A stretch of DNA of 64,000 bases from an uncultured Aquimarina sp. (GTDB lineage: Bacteria; Bacteroidota; Bacteroidia; Flavobacteriales; Flavobacteriaceae): the NCBI GenBank assembly GCA_947493035.1, contig CANLOW010000004.1, forward strand, positions 124,001 through 188,000. Reading direction: 5' to 3'. Made by a program: the position numbers and the translations under genes. Shown here piece after piece: positions 9,379-16,917 of the stretch. The notes under the pieces are model-generated. The model saw only the letters and a list, made by a program, of their open reading frames with translations. It did not search any database and was not told where the DNA came from. Numbering within the stretch: position 1 is the first letter of the stretch; the number at the start of each line of letters is the position of its first letter.

Positions 9379-10611
9379 TTAGTCTTCAAACTCCGCTCGT
9401 AATACACGAAGTACATCTTCTACAGTTTCAGCCTCTAGATCAGTACGCTTTACTAAGTCATTTGCATCATGCTCTAAAACACTTTTTGCCGTATCTAAAC
9501 CTATTTTACTAAACTCTGCTATAATCCAACTTTCTATTTCGTCAGAAAACTCTGTTAACTCTACATCTTCTTCAACACCTTCTCTAAAAACGTCAATTTC
9601 ATAACCTGTTAACATTCCTGCTAAACGGATATTATGCCCTCCACGTCCTATCGCTTTTGAAACTTCTTCTGGCTTCAGCATCACTTCAGCTCGTTTAGTC
9701 TCGTCGTCAATCTTCACCGAAGTAACTCTCGCAGGACTTAGTGCTCTAGTTACATAAAGCTGTAAGTTATTTGTGAAATTGATTACATCAATATTTTCAT
9801 TCCCTAACTCACGAACAATCCCATGAATACGTGAACCTTTCACTCCTACACAAGCCCCTACAGGATCTATACGATCATCATAAGAATCTACAGCAACTTT
9901 AGCTTTATCTCCAGGCACTCTGACTACATTTTTAATAGTAATTAAACCATCAAAAACTTCTGGTATTTCTTGCTCAAATAATTTTTCCAAGAACAACGGT
10001 GCTGTTCTTGACATTATTATCGTAGGCTTTGTACCTTTTAGCTCTACACTTTCAATAACACCTCTTACATTTTCCCCTTTTCTGAAAAAATCAGAAGGTA
10101 TCTGCTTATCCTTAGGCAAAATAACTTCATTACCATCATCATCTAACAAAATAACTGCTCTATGACGAATATGATGTACTTCAGCTGTATAAATCTCACC
10201 TTCTAGCTCTTTGAACTGTTTGTAGAGATTTGTATTATCATGCTCATGAATTTTAGCTATCAAATTTTGACGCAATGCTAAAATAGAACGTCGTCCAAGA
10301 TCAATTAACTTCACTTCTTCAGACACATCTTCACCTACTTCAAAATCAGGTTCAATCTGCCTAGCTTCCGTTAATCCTATTTCCTGATTCTCGTCTTCTA
10401 CCTCTCCATCATCTACCACTACTCGATTACGCCATATCTCTAAATCTCCTTTATCAGGGTTTACAATAATATCAAAGTTATCGTCAGATCCGTATTTTTT
10501 CTTCAATGCACTTCTAAATGTCTCTTCCAAAATAGACATCAACGTTACACGGTCTATAGACTTATCATCCTTGAACTCCGAAAACGAATCAATCAGCGCT
10601 AGATTTTCCAT
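9379..10611 (-). CDS. nusA: Transcription termination/antitermination factor NusA
   Basis: A 410-residue NusA with an N-terminal RNA-polymerase-binding domain (1-130), an S1 domain (about 140-205, GEIYTAEVHHIRHRAVILL), and KH1/KH2 domains (about 210-350, GVKGSRIHGIVREL and AIGRGGHNIRLAGML). It binds RNA polymerase and nascent RNA and affects pausing, termination and antitermination. It is shorter than the 495-residue E. coli protein and lacks the two C-terminal acidic repeats, having one short acidic tail instead, as is usual in this phylum. It follows rimP by 8 bases and precedes infB, the classical gene order. In E. coli, NusA feeds back on its own operon; see the hairpin in the rimP leader. 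Confidence 0.98.
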   Translation of the reverse strand: MENLALIDSFSEFKDDKSIDRVTLMSILEETFRSALKKKYGSDDNFDIIVNPDKGDLEIWRNRVVVDDGEVEDENQEIGLTEARQIEPDFEVGEDVSEEVKLIDLGRRSILALRQNLIAKIHEHDNTNLYKQFKELEGEIYTAEVHHIRHRAVILLDDDGNEVILPKDKQIPSDFFRKGENVRGVIESVELKGTKPTIIMSRTAPLFLEKLFEQEIPEVFDGLITIKNVVRVPGDKAKVAVDSYDDRIDPVGACVGVKGSRIHGIVRELGNENIDVINFTNNLQLYVTRALSPARVTSVKIDDETKRAEVMLKPEEVSKAIGRGGHNIRLAGMLTGYEIDVFREGVEEDVELTEFSDEIESWIIAEFSKIGLDTAKSVLEHDANDLVKRTDLEAETVEDVLRVLRAEFED

Positions 10612-10619
10612 ACTAAGTG

Positions 10620-11087
10620 TTAATTAAATTTTATTACCACATTGGCTTTTTTCACCTCCCCAAATGGTATTGATTGTATTTTCTCAACTGTTACTTTGCC
10701 TTTACCAATAGGTTTAGGCTCTCTTGCTTTCCATTTTAGAGTAAATGCATCATCTGTAACTTCAACTAACTCTCCTTCATACGTATCGTTAGCCACTGTC
10801 TTAACAGCTATACTTCTCCCTAAATTCTTACTATATTGTCTGTAATGCACTAAACCTTCAGTAACACCAGCAGACATCACCTGCAATGAAAAGTCTTGTT
10901 CTTCTCGATCTAAATTATGTTCTATAGCACGACTGATTGCGATACAATCTTCCACCTTAACCCCATGATCACCATCGATAATAACTTCTATTATATTACC
11001 CTGTTTAATCTCAAAGTTAATTAAAAAAAAATCTGACTTCTCTTGCAAAGCCTGATCTAACAGCTCTTGTACTCTTTTTTCGAACAT
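10620..11087 (-). CDS. rimP: Ribosome maturation factor RimP
   Basis: A 155-residue RimP, needed for 30S subunit maturation. It has the two-domain structure: an alpha/beta N-terminal domain (about 1-80, with DGDHGVKVEDCIAISRAIE) and an SH3-like C-terminal barrel (about 85-150). The VMSAGVTEGL segment corresponds to the family's VSSPGLDRPL motif in degenerate form. It is first in the rimP-nusA-infB operon. A hairpin plus U-tract ends only about 10 bases before the ATG, which is unusual for a leading gene and leaves little room for a ribosome-binding site; a Shine-Dalgarno sequence is not evident, as is normal in Flavobacteriia. Confidence 0.96.
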   Translation of the reverse strand: MFEKRVQELLDQALQEKSDFFLINFEIKQGNIIEVIIDGDHGVKVEDCIAISRAIEHNLDREEQDFSLQVMSAGVTEGLVHYRQYSKNLGRSIAVKTVANDTYEGELVEVTDDAFTLKWKAREPKPIGKGKVTVEKIQSIPFGEVKKANVVIKFN

Positions 11088-11097
11088 AATAACCTAT

Positions 11098-11123
11098 AAA
11101 AAGAGGGGACTTTTCGTCCCCTC
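11098..11123 (-). terminator. Terminator-like hairpin in the rimP leader (possible attenuator)
   Basis: On the minus strand GAGGGGAC, a GAAAA loop and GTCCCCTC form an 8-base, GC-rich stem, followed directly by five Ts (11102-11098) and then the rimP ATG at 11087. It could simply end the upstream gene (11217-11789). However, a perfect -7 box lies between that gene and the hairpin, so transcripts starting there would have to cross it. Confidence 0.8.
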
Positions 11124-11149
11124 GTCTAATGTCATCTATTAAAACAGTG

Positions 11150-11157
11150 CAAATGTA
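11150..11157 (-). promoter_or_regulatory. Putative -7 box of the rimP-nusA-infB operon
   Basis: The minus strand reads TACATTTG, followed by C, a full match to TAnnTTTG. A start site about 7 bases on would give a leader of roughly 55 bases that contains the hairpin at 11103-11123. No clear TTG stands at -33, so the box alone carries the call. Confidence 0.5.
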
Positions 11158-11216
11158 GTCATTTTATGAGAAACTTAAAAATTGTTTTTCACAGGCTTAC
11201 ATCTTCAAAAAAAGAA

Positions 11217-11789
11217 CTACTTATTTGCAGAAACAAGTGAAGATTTATCAGTAAACAATTTTGATTTTTTAATCTCAATATTCTCTATATGATCTAAACT
11301 TACAAATTGATTTGAGTCATCTTTATAGTCCGCCAGAAAAACTTCCGTACGCTTAAAATCACCAAAAGTTATTATATGTTGCTCTTTTACTGATTTAACA
11401 ACAAAAACACCATCAACTACGACCTCTAGTTTCCAATTAAAATTCTCAGCAAGACCAACCTCTTTTCTTAACACAGAAACCCCTCTATTTTCATATGCAT
11501 CAACTGACAAATACCTATTATCAGCTATATTTCTAATCATATACACTTCTTCATCTACTTTTTCAAAAAGCCAGAATTGCTTTTTCCATCTTGCTGTGTA
11601 AAACCCATCTTTCACCGCCCCACTATTATCTCCATCCGAGAATAACGCCCTACTTGGTCGTTCCATTAACTTCACCGCAAAAACCTTCCCATCTAAATCT
11701 AATTGACTAGAATCAAAATCTTGAGCCTGAAGACCAACATTAAAAACTAGAAAAAAACAAAAAAACAAACCTTTTACTAGATTTTTCAT
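11217..11789 (-). CDS. Secreted hypothetical protein, beta-rich
   Basis: A 190-residue protein with a clear signal peptide (MKNLVKGLFFCFFLVFNVGLQAQ, cleavage after residue 23). I do not recognise the family. The mature part is a series of short beta strands, with segments such as FWLFEKVDEEVYMIRNI, then ADNRYLSVDAYENRGVSV, that recall the repeats of ricin-type or fascin-type beta-trefoils (a W/F position, then NRYLS). That resemblance is weak and no sugar-binding motif is certain. There is no lipobox and no T9SS tail, so periplasmic location is the simplest prediction. It is monocistronic, upstream of rimP on the same strand and separated by a terminator-like hairpin. The C-terminus is Lys/Ser-rich and looks unstructured. 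Confidence 0.7.
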   Translation of the reverse strand: MKNLVKGLFFCFFLVFNVGLQAQDFDSSQLDLDGKVFAVKLMERPSRALFSDGDNSGAVKDGFYTARWKKQFWLFEKVDEEVYMIRNIADNRYLSVDAYENRGVSVLRKEVGLAENFNWKLEVVVDGVFVVKSVKEQHIITFGDFKRTEVFLADYKDDSNQFVSLDHIENIEIKKSKLFTDKSSLVSANK

Positions 11790-12142
11790 AACACATGCAT
11801 TTTATATATCATGCAAATTATTTAAAATATACAGAACCATTACCAAACACTCTTTCAACTACATAAAAACTAGATGTATTTAAAAGTCTGTAAGAAAATT
11901 ACAGTAAGCCAACCCTAAACCTCTAAAACAGAATTTTAACACCTAAACCCTGCACAAATACTTAAAACATTCAATAGGAAAGAAAATATTAATTGCGAGA
12001 GAAACTTAAACACAACTCATTTACACGAAGCAACAAATCAATATTAAAAAAGAAAAAAAACACAAATCTCCAGAGTAATTTTTTTTGGATAACTATGTAG
12101 AGAAGATGTGACCATATCACAAACAAAACCAATTAAAAAAAG
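11790..12142. other. AT-rich intergenic region, nothing recognised
   Basis: About 350 bases between the start of the small secreted protein and the tRNA-Gln terminator. Six-frame reading shows no credible ORF, and I see no strong hairpin. It presumably contains the promoter of the 11217-11789 gene. Confidence 0.6.
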
Positions 12143-12170
12143 AAAAAGGAGTAACTCTAAAGTTACTCCT
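12143..12170 (-). terminator. Terminator of tRNA-Gln
   Basis: Stem AGGAGTAACT (12147-12156), loop CTAA, and AGTTACTCCT (12161-12170). The A run at 12143-12147 reads as a U tract on the minus strand. It begins six bases past the tRNA 3' end. Confidence 0.85.
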
Positions 12171-12175
12171 TTTGT

Positions 12176-12247
12176 TGGCCTACTAGGGCTCGAACCTAGA
12201 CTCTTCTGGACCAAAACCAGACGTGTTGCCAGTTACACCATAGGCCA
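12176..12247 (-). tRNA. tRNA-Gln (anticodon TTG)
   Basis: The minus strand folds into a complete cloverleaf of 72 bases: acceptor TGGCCTA paired with TAGGCCA, anticodon stem TCTGG/CCAGA with loop TTTTGGT (anticodon TTG), and T arm with GGTTCGAGCC. CCA is not encoded. It is a single-gene unit with its own promoter and terminator. Confidence 0.96.
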
Positions 12248-12263
12248 GTGCTCAATGCGGGTG

Positions 12264-12293
12264 CAAATTTAAATTAAAAATCCAATTGCACAA
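12264..12293 (-). promoter_or_regulatory. Promoter of tRNA-Gln
   Basis: Minus-strand TTG (12293-12291), a 19-base spacer and TAAATTTG (12271-12264), a full match to the Bacteroidota housekeeping consensus, 17 bases before the tRNA. Confidence 0.8.
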
Positions 12294-12394
12294 AATTTTT
12301 ATTCTACTTTTTTAAAAAAAGTATTTTTTCAATGCTTCCGCAACACATTATTATAATATTAGTACTTTCGTTTGCGACACATTAATATTACTAT

Positions 12395-15300
12395 ATGGAC
12401 TTCAAAAAGTGGAATATTATATTAGGCTGGATTGTTTTTACCATTGCACTAACCACCTATTCACTTACTGTAGAACCTACTGCGAGTTTCTGGGATGCAG
12501 GAGAATATATCGCTACCTCTGCCAAACTACAAGTTGGACATCCGCCTGGAGCACCTTTATACCAAATGCTAGGAGCATTCTTTTCTACTTTTAGCCCTAG
12601 CAAACTACATATTGCATTAATGGTAAATATGATGTCAGTATTTTCATCCGCTTTCACCATCCTTTTTATGTTTTGGTCAGTCACATACTTAATAAAAAGC
12701 TTAGTACTAAAAAAGCAAAAAGAATCTACCCTTAGTCATCACCAAAAAATAATGGTTTTATCTGGCGCAGCAATAGCCGCTTTAACCTTCACTTTTACTG
12801 ATAGCTTTTGGTTTAATGCCGTAGAAGCTGAAGTATACGCCATGGCTTCATTTATAATGTCACTATTATTCTATTTAGGGATTCGCTGGCAGGACGAAAT
12901 TCATCAACCTAGAGGCAATCGATGGCTTATACTAATCTCTTTTGTGATAGGACTTTCTTTCGGTGTTCACTTCATGGGACTTTTAACAATACCAGCTATT
13001 GTGTTTTTATATTATTTCAAAGTATATAAAAATGTAACCTTAAAAGGCTTTTTAGCAACCAACATTATTGCTATTGCGATATTGATGTTCATTTTTAAAT
13101 TATTATTACCCTACACATTAACATTTTTTAGTTCTTCAGAATTAATCTTTGTAAACAACCTAGGGTTACCATTCAACTCAGGAACTATTTTCGCTGGTCT
13201 TTTATTTATTATACTATTTTATTTAGGACTAAATTTCACTCGAAAGAAAGATTACATTCAAGCCAATACATTATTATTATGTATACTTTTCATATTCATA
13301 GGATTCTCTAGTTGGCTAATGCTGCCTATACGAGCTAATGCAGGAACAGTAATTAACGAAAACAACCCCAATAACGCTAGAGAATTACTAGCTTATTATA
13401 ATAGAGAACAATACCCTGAAACCCATCTTTTTTATGGACCCCAATTCACAGAAATGTATGGAGGACTAGACCCACTCAACCCTTACGAAGATGACAAGCC
13501 GAAGTACGAAAAAGACTTAGAAAAGGAAAAATATGTTATTGTAAATCAATACAAGAACGCTAAGCAAAACCTAGAAGATCGCCATAAAGCTTTTCTTCCT
13601 AGAATGTGGAGCAGTGAACATGCTACGAATTACATGCGTTTCACAGGCCCTCTTGACTTTAGTATAAAACCTGATTACGCCGAAGATCCTGATCTTCAAA
13701 GAGTAGTCAAAAACTTTTTAACTGAATTCCACCAAGGCAAACTAGGAATAGAAGAGTATGCCAAATTCTTAACTTCTTTTGGCGAATATATTAATGTCAA
13801 TAAGCCCGGCACTCTAGATAATCTAACTTATATGTTTCGTTATCAATTCGGATACATGTTTGGACGTTATTTCATGTGGAATTTTGTTGGTAAACAAAAC
13901 GATGTACAAGGACGACTTACAGATACAGAAGGAAATTGGATTAGCGGCATTAAACCAATTGACACCTTTTTCCTTGGAAATCAAAGTCAATTGACCAATG
14001 ACGATCTTAAAAACAAAGCAAGAAACACCTATTTCTTCTTACCTATGATTCTTGGACTTATTGGAATTCTATTCCAATACAGTAAAGATCAAAAAAACTT
14101 CTGGGTACTTCTTTTATTCTTCATGTTCACAGGTATAGCTCTTAAAGTATACCTAAACGAAAGACCTTTCGAACCAAGAGAAAGAGATTATGCTTTAGTC
14201 GGGGCATTTTATGTTTTTTCAATATGGATTGGATTTGGAGCATATGCTTTATACGAGGGAATCAAAAAATTCTTAACTCCTAAAATCAGTATTCCATTAG
14301 TGGTTTCCATTTCACTATTAGCCTCCCCTGTTTTACTTGCTTCTCAAAACTGGGATGACCATGATAGATCAGGAAAATACACCATGCAATCTATGGCACA
14401 CATGTACCTAGATGCTTGCGATGAAAATGCTATACTTTTTACCATCGGAGACAACGACACATTTGCATTGTGGTACGCTCAAGATATTGAAGAACACCGC
14501 ACTGATATCCGAACTGTAAATACCAGTCTGTTTGCTACCGATTGGTATATAGACCAAATGAAGCGAAAAGCATATAAAAGCGACCCTATACCATCACAAC
14601 TAACTCACGACTTTTACAAATGGGGCAATAACGATGCTATATACTTTAAACCTGTTACCAATGACACCCTTGACATAAAAACATGGATGGACTGGATTGA
14701 AAGCAAAGACAAAAGAACTCAAGCCGAATTACAAAGCGGATCTTTCACTAACACCTTCCCTACTCAATATATAAAAATACCCGTAAACAAAGAAAAGGTA
14801 TTAGCTAATGGAATTGTAGCACAAAAAGATGCCCACCTTATTGTTGATGAAATCACCCTTAAAGTTGACACAGACTTACTGTATAAGAACCGACTGATGA
14901 TGCTTGACATCATTGCAAACAATGATTGGGATCGCCCTATCTATTTTTCTGGAGGTTCTTTCGGTGATGATGATTACTTATGGATGAAAGACTACCTACA
15001 AGTAACAGGACTAACCTACCAACTTGTACCTATAAAATCGAAAGTAGACCAAGACAACCCTTTTGACATGGGTAGAATCGATACCGAACAACTATACGAA
15101 AATGTTAAAAAGTGGAAATGGGGTAATGGAGATTCTCCTGATATTTACCATGACACCGAAACAAGACGAAATGCTATTTCTTACAGAGGTATCTTGGCTC
15201 GACTTTTCGAAAATTTAATAAAAGAAAAGAAACTAGATAAAGCCGAAGAGATTATTGACCTAGGAGTTAATAAGATGCCTATAGAATACTACGAATACTA

Positions 15301-15652
15301 TACACTCGTAGAACCTTTTGTTGACGGATACTACAAAGTGAATCAAATTGAAAAAGGCCAAGAATTATGGTTAAAACTAGCGAAAAAATACCAGGAAAAG
15401 CTATTATACTTCGCTAGTCTTGATCTAGAAAGACAATACAGAGCTGCAGAAGAAATCATAACACAAGTGGAGCGCTATCGCAATATTATAAACATTCCGC
15501 TAATTAATGGCGATATAAATTTCGCCAGAGAAAAAGCCATAGAATTCAATGAATACCTTAACGATTTCTCTAATTTTTATAGCGAAGAAGAAAAATATAA
15601 TACAAAAGATATTGAGCAGTTAATTTCCGAAGACTCTATATCTACTAATTAA
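12395..15652 (+). CDS. DUF2723 membrane protein (predicted GT-C-like glycosyltransferase)
   Basis: A 1085-residue membrane protein of the DUF2723 family. The N-terminus carries the family signature SFWDAGEYIATSAKLQVGHPP in part, with the acidic FWDAGE just after the first helix, as in GT-C enzymes where a luminal/periplasmic acidic residue is catalytic. About nine helices lie before residue 310, two or three more between 545 and 660, and the last 420 residues are soluble and helical. In Bacteroidota the family is proposed to mannosylate proteins or transfer sugars from lipid-linked donors; this is inference. It precedes a polysaccharide deacetylase by 32 bases, so the two are probably co-transcribed. 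Confidence 0.9.
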   Translation: MDFKKWNIILGWIVFTIALTTYSLTVEPTASFWDAGEYIATSAKLQVGHPPGAPLYQMLGAFFSTFSPSKLHIALMVNMMSVFSSAFTILFMFWSVTYLIKSLVLKKQKESTLSHHQKIMVLSGAAIAALTFTFTDSFWFNAVEAEVYAMASFIMSLLFYLGIRWQDEIHQPRGNRWLILISFVIGLSFGVHFMGLLTIPAIVFLYYFKVYKNVTLKGFLATNIIAIAILMFIFKLLLPYTLTFFSSSELIFVNNLGLPFNSGTIFAGLLFIILFYLGLNFTRKKDYIQANTLLLCILFIFIGFSSWLMLPIRANAGTVINENNPNNARELLAYYNREQYPETHLFYGPQFTEMYGGLDPLNPYEDDKPKYEKDLEKEKYVIVNQYKNAKQNLEDRHKAFLPRMWSSEHATNYMRFTGPLDFSIKPDYAEDPDLQRVVKNFLTEFHQGKLGIEEYAKFLTSFGEYINVNKPGTLDNLTYMFRYQFGYMFGRYFMWNFVGKQNDVQGRLTDTEGNWISGIKPIDTFFLGNQSQLTNDDLKNKARNTYFFLPMILGLIGILFQYSKDQKNFWVLLLFFMFTGIALKVYLNERPFEPRERDYALVGAFYVFSIWIGFGAYALYEGIKKFLTPKISIPLVVSISLLASPVLLASQNWDDHDRSGKYTMQSMAHMYLDACDENAILFTIGDNDTFALWYAQDIEEHRTDIRTVNTSLFATDWYIDQMKRKAYKSDPIPSQLTHDFYKWGNNDAIYFKPVTNDTLDIKTWMDWIESKDKRTQAELQSGSFTNTFPTQYIKIPVNKEKVLANGIVAQKDAHLIVDEITLKVDTDLLYKNRLMMLDIIANNDWDRPIYFSGGSFGDDDYLWMKDYLQVTGLTYQLVPIKSKVDQDNPFDMGRIDTEQLYENVKKWKWGNGDSPDIYHDTETRRNAISYRGILARLFENLIKEKKLDKAEEIIDLGVNKMPIEYYEYYTLVEPFVDGYYKVNQIEKGQELWLKLAKKYQEKLLYFASLDLERQYRAAEEIITQVERYRNIINIPLINGDINFAREKAIEFNEYLNDFSNFYSEEEKYNTKDIEQLISEDSISTN

Positions 15653-15684
15653 TACAACCTGACACACCACTTAATCCATCAAAG

Positions 15685-16347
15685 ATGCTCAATCTAAAAC
15701 CATATTGGATAAAAAGCCCTAGATGGATTAAGTGGATATTCCCATCATACATTTGGCACATATCCACACCAACCAAAACATTATTTTTAACATTTGATGA
15801 TGGCCCTGACCCAAATGCAACACCCTTTGTTTTAGATCAATTAAAAAAACACAATGCTAAAGCCACTTTCTTTTGCATCGGAGATTGCGCAATAAAACAC
15901 CCCAAACTACTTCAACGCATAAAAAACGAAGGACATCAAATAGGCAACCACACCCAACACCATCTAAATGGATGGGACACTGATTTTCAAACTTATTGTT
16001 CTGATATTATCGAAGCAGAGCAATCTCTTTACGATAACACTTTCAAAGACCCAAAACTATTTAGACCTCCATATGGTAAATCCACAAAAAAACAACGTCG
16101 ATTTTTAACAAAAAAAGGATATAAATCAATTATGTGGTCAACATTAAGTGCAGATTTCGACCACAGCCTTAGCAATGAAAAAGTATTAAACAATGTAATC
16201 AAAAACACCAAAGCAGGAGGAAGTATCATTATATTTCATGATAGTCTCAAAATGAAGAGCAAAGTAGAATACTGTTTACCTAAAGTATTAGAATACTACA
16301 AAAAAGAAGGCTACATTTTTAGCCGTATTGATGCATCAATGCTATAA
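15685..16347 (+). CDS. Polysaccharide deacetylase (NodB domain) family protein
   Basis: A 220-residue NodB-type carbohydrate esterase 4. Motif 1 is TFDDGPD (36-42, D38/D39), motif 2 is H89-xxx-H93 in GNHTQHH, motif 3 is RPPYG (127-131), and the late motif is IIFHDS near 183-187. The metal triad D39-H89-H93 and the catalytic base D38 are all present, so the enzyme should be active, removing N- or O-acetyl groups from a glycan. No signal peptide is evident; the Trp-rich N-terminus (PYWIKSPRWIKWIFPSYIW) may lie at the membrane. It follows the DUF2723 gene by 32 bases and overlaps the convergent thioredoxin-like gene by 29 bases. Confidence 0.93.
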   Translation: MLNLKPYWIKSPRWIKWIFPSYIWHISTPTKTLFLTFDDGPDPNATPFVLDQLKKHNAKATFFCIGDCAIKHPKLLQRIKNEGHQIGNHTQHHLNGWDTDFQTYCSDIIEAEQSLYDNTFKDPKLFRPPYGKSTKKQRRFLTKKGYKSIMWSTLSADFDHSLSNEKVLNNVIKNTKAGGSIIIFHDSLKMKSKVEYCLPKVLEYYKKEGYIFSRIDASML

Positions 16348-16615
16348 GAGTATTAGCATCTTGAATACCACTTTTCCTCCACACTACCTCACCGTTCTTA
16401 TAAATAATTAACGTCGGAAGACCATTAACCTTCAATGCATTTACAAGCTTACTATTCTTATCTGCATTAATTTTTATAACCTTACCCCTATCACCTATAG
16501 CTGCAGCCACATCACGTAACACAGGGTTCATTTGCACACAAGAATCACTCCAGTCCACAAAAAAATCTAACAATACAGGCGCAGAAATATCCACTAAATC
16601 ACCAAATCTTGACAT
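16319..16615 (-). CDS. Thioredoxin-like protein with SxxC in place of CxxC
   Basis: A 98-residue single thioredoxin fold: strand VLLDFFVDW, active-site region, strand KVIKINADKN, the cis-proline loop GLPT (P67) and strand LIIYKNGE. At the redox site the usual WCGPC is WSDSC (residues 22-26), so the attacking first cysteine is serine and only C26 remains. A normal two-cysteine disulfide exchange is therefore not possible; monothiol chemistry, glutathionylation binding or a structural role remain. No signal peptide. Its last 29 bases overlap the end of the polysaccharide deacetylase gene tail to tail. Fold confident, activity uncertain. Confidence 0.88.
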   Translation of the reverse strand: MSRFGDLVDISAPVLLDFFVDWSDSCVQMNPVLRDVAAAIGDRGKVIKINADKNSKLVNALKVNGLPTLIIYKNGEVVWRKSGIQDANTLIALMHQYG

Positions 16616-16735
16616 ATTACATAAAATTAAACAAGATGTTAGTAAATATAAACATATTATTAAATATAGCTATTTGACATATTATTTTCTAACAAAATGA
16701 TAATATTGATTAAAAAAATACATTTAGAAAAGGGT

Positions 16736-16766
16736 TTGTTTAATAAAAACAAAAATCATACTTTTA
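16736..16766 (+). promoter_or_regulatory. Putative promoter of a small RNA ahead of polA
   Basis: TTG at 16736-16738, a 20-base spacer and TACTTTTA at 16759-16766 fit the Bacteroidota promoter with one mismatch in the last base of the -7 box. The predicted start is near 16773. Confidence 0.45.
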
Positions 16767-16772
16767 CAAAAC

Positions 16773-16882
16773 TTATAAAAAATAAGAAAATATTATAACA
16801 ATATAGAAAGAATTGATAGCTCTTTGTTATCAATTTTATTTTGGGGCGAAATGCTGTCGAAGGACAGCATTTCTTTATTTTT
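16773..16882 (+). ncRNA. Candidate small RNA between the thioredoxin-like gene and polA
   Basis: A stretch of about 110 bases with no ORF, preceded by a promoter-like sequence and closed by a strong terminator on the plus strand although no plus-strand gene ends here. It contains a hairpin with stem AATTGATA/TATCAATT (16811-16835) and the GC-rich terminator hairpin (16848-16873). The simplest reading is an independent short transcript; a long attenuated polA leader is the alternative. I cannot assign it to a known RNA family by eye. Confidence 0.4.
16848..16882 (+). terminator. Strong Rho-independent terminator upstream of polA
   Basis: Perfect 11-base stem GAAATGCTGTC/GACAGCATTTC with a GAAG tetraloop, followed by TTTATTTTT. 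It lies 35 bases before the polA ATG on the same strand. Confidence 0.85.
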
Positions 16883-16917
16883 ACACCTTTCATAATTCAC
16901 TTCACAAAATAAACTAG

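Noticed and set aside
12409..12684. Short frames on both strands over the start of the DUF2723 gene
   Set aside because: They overlap the conserved DUF2723 signature and are not independent genes.
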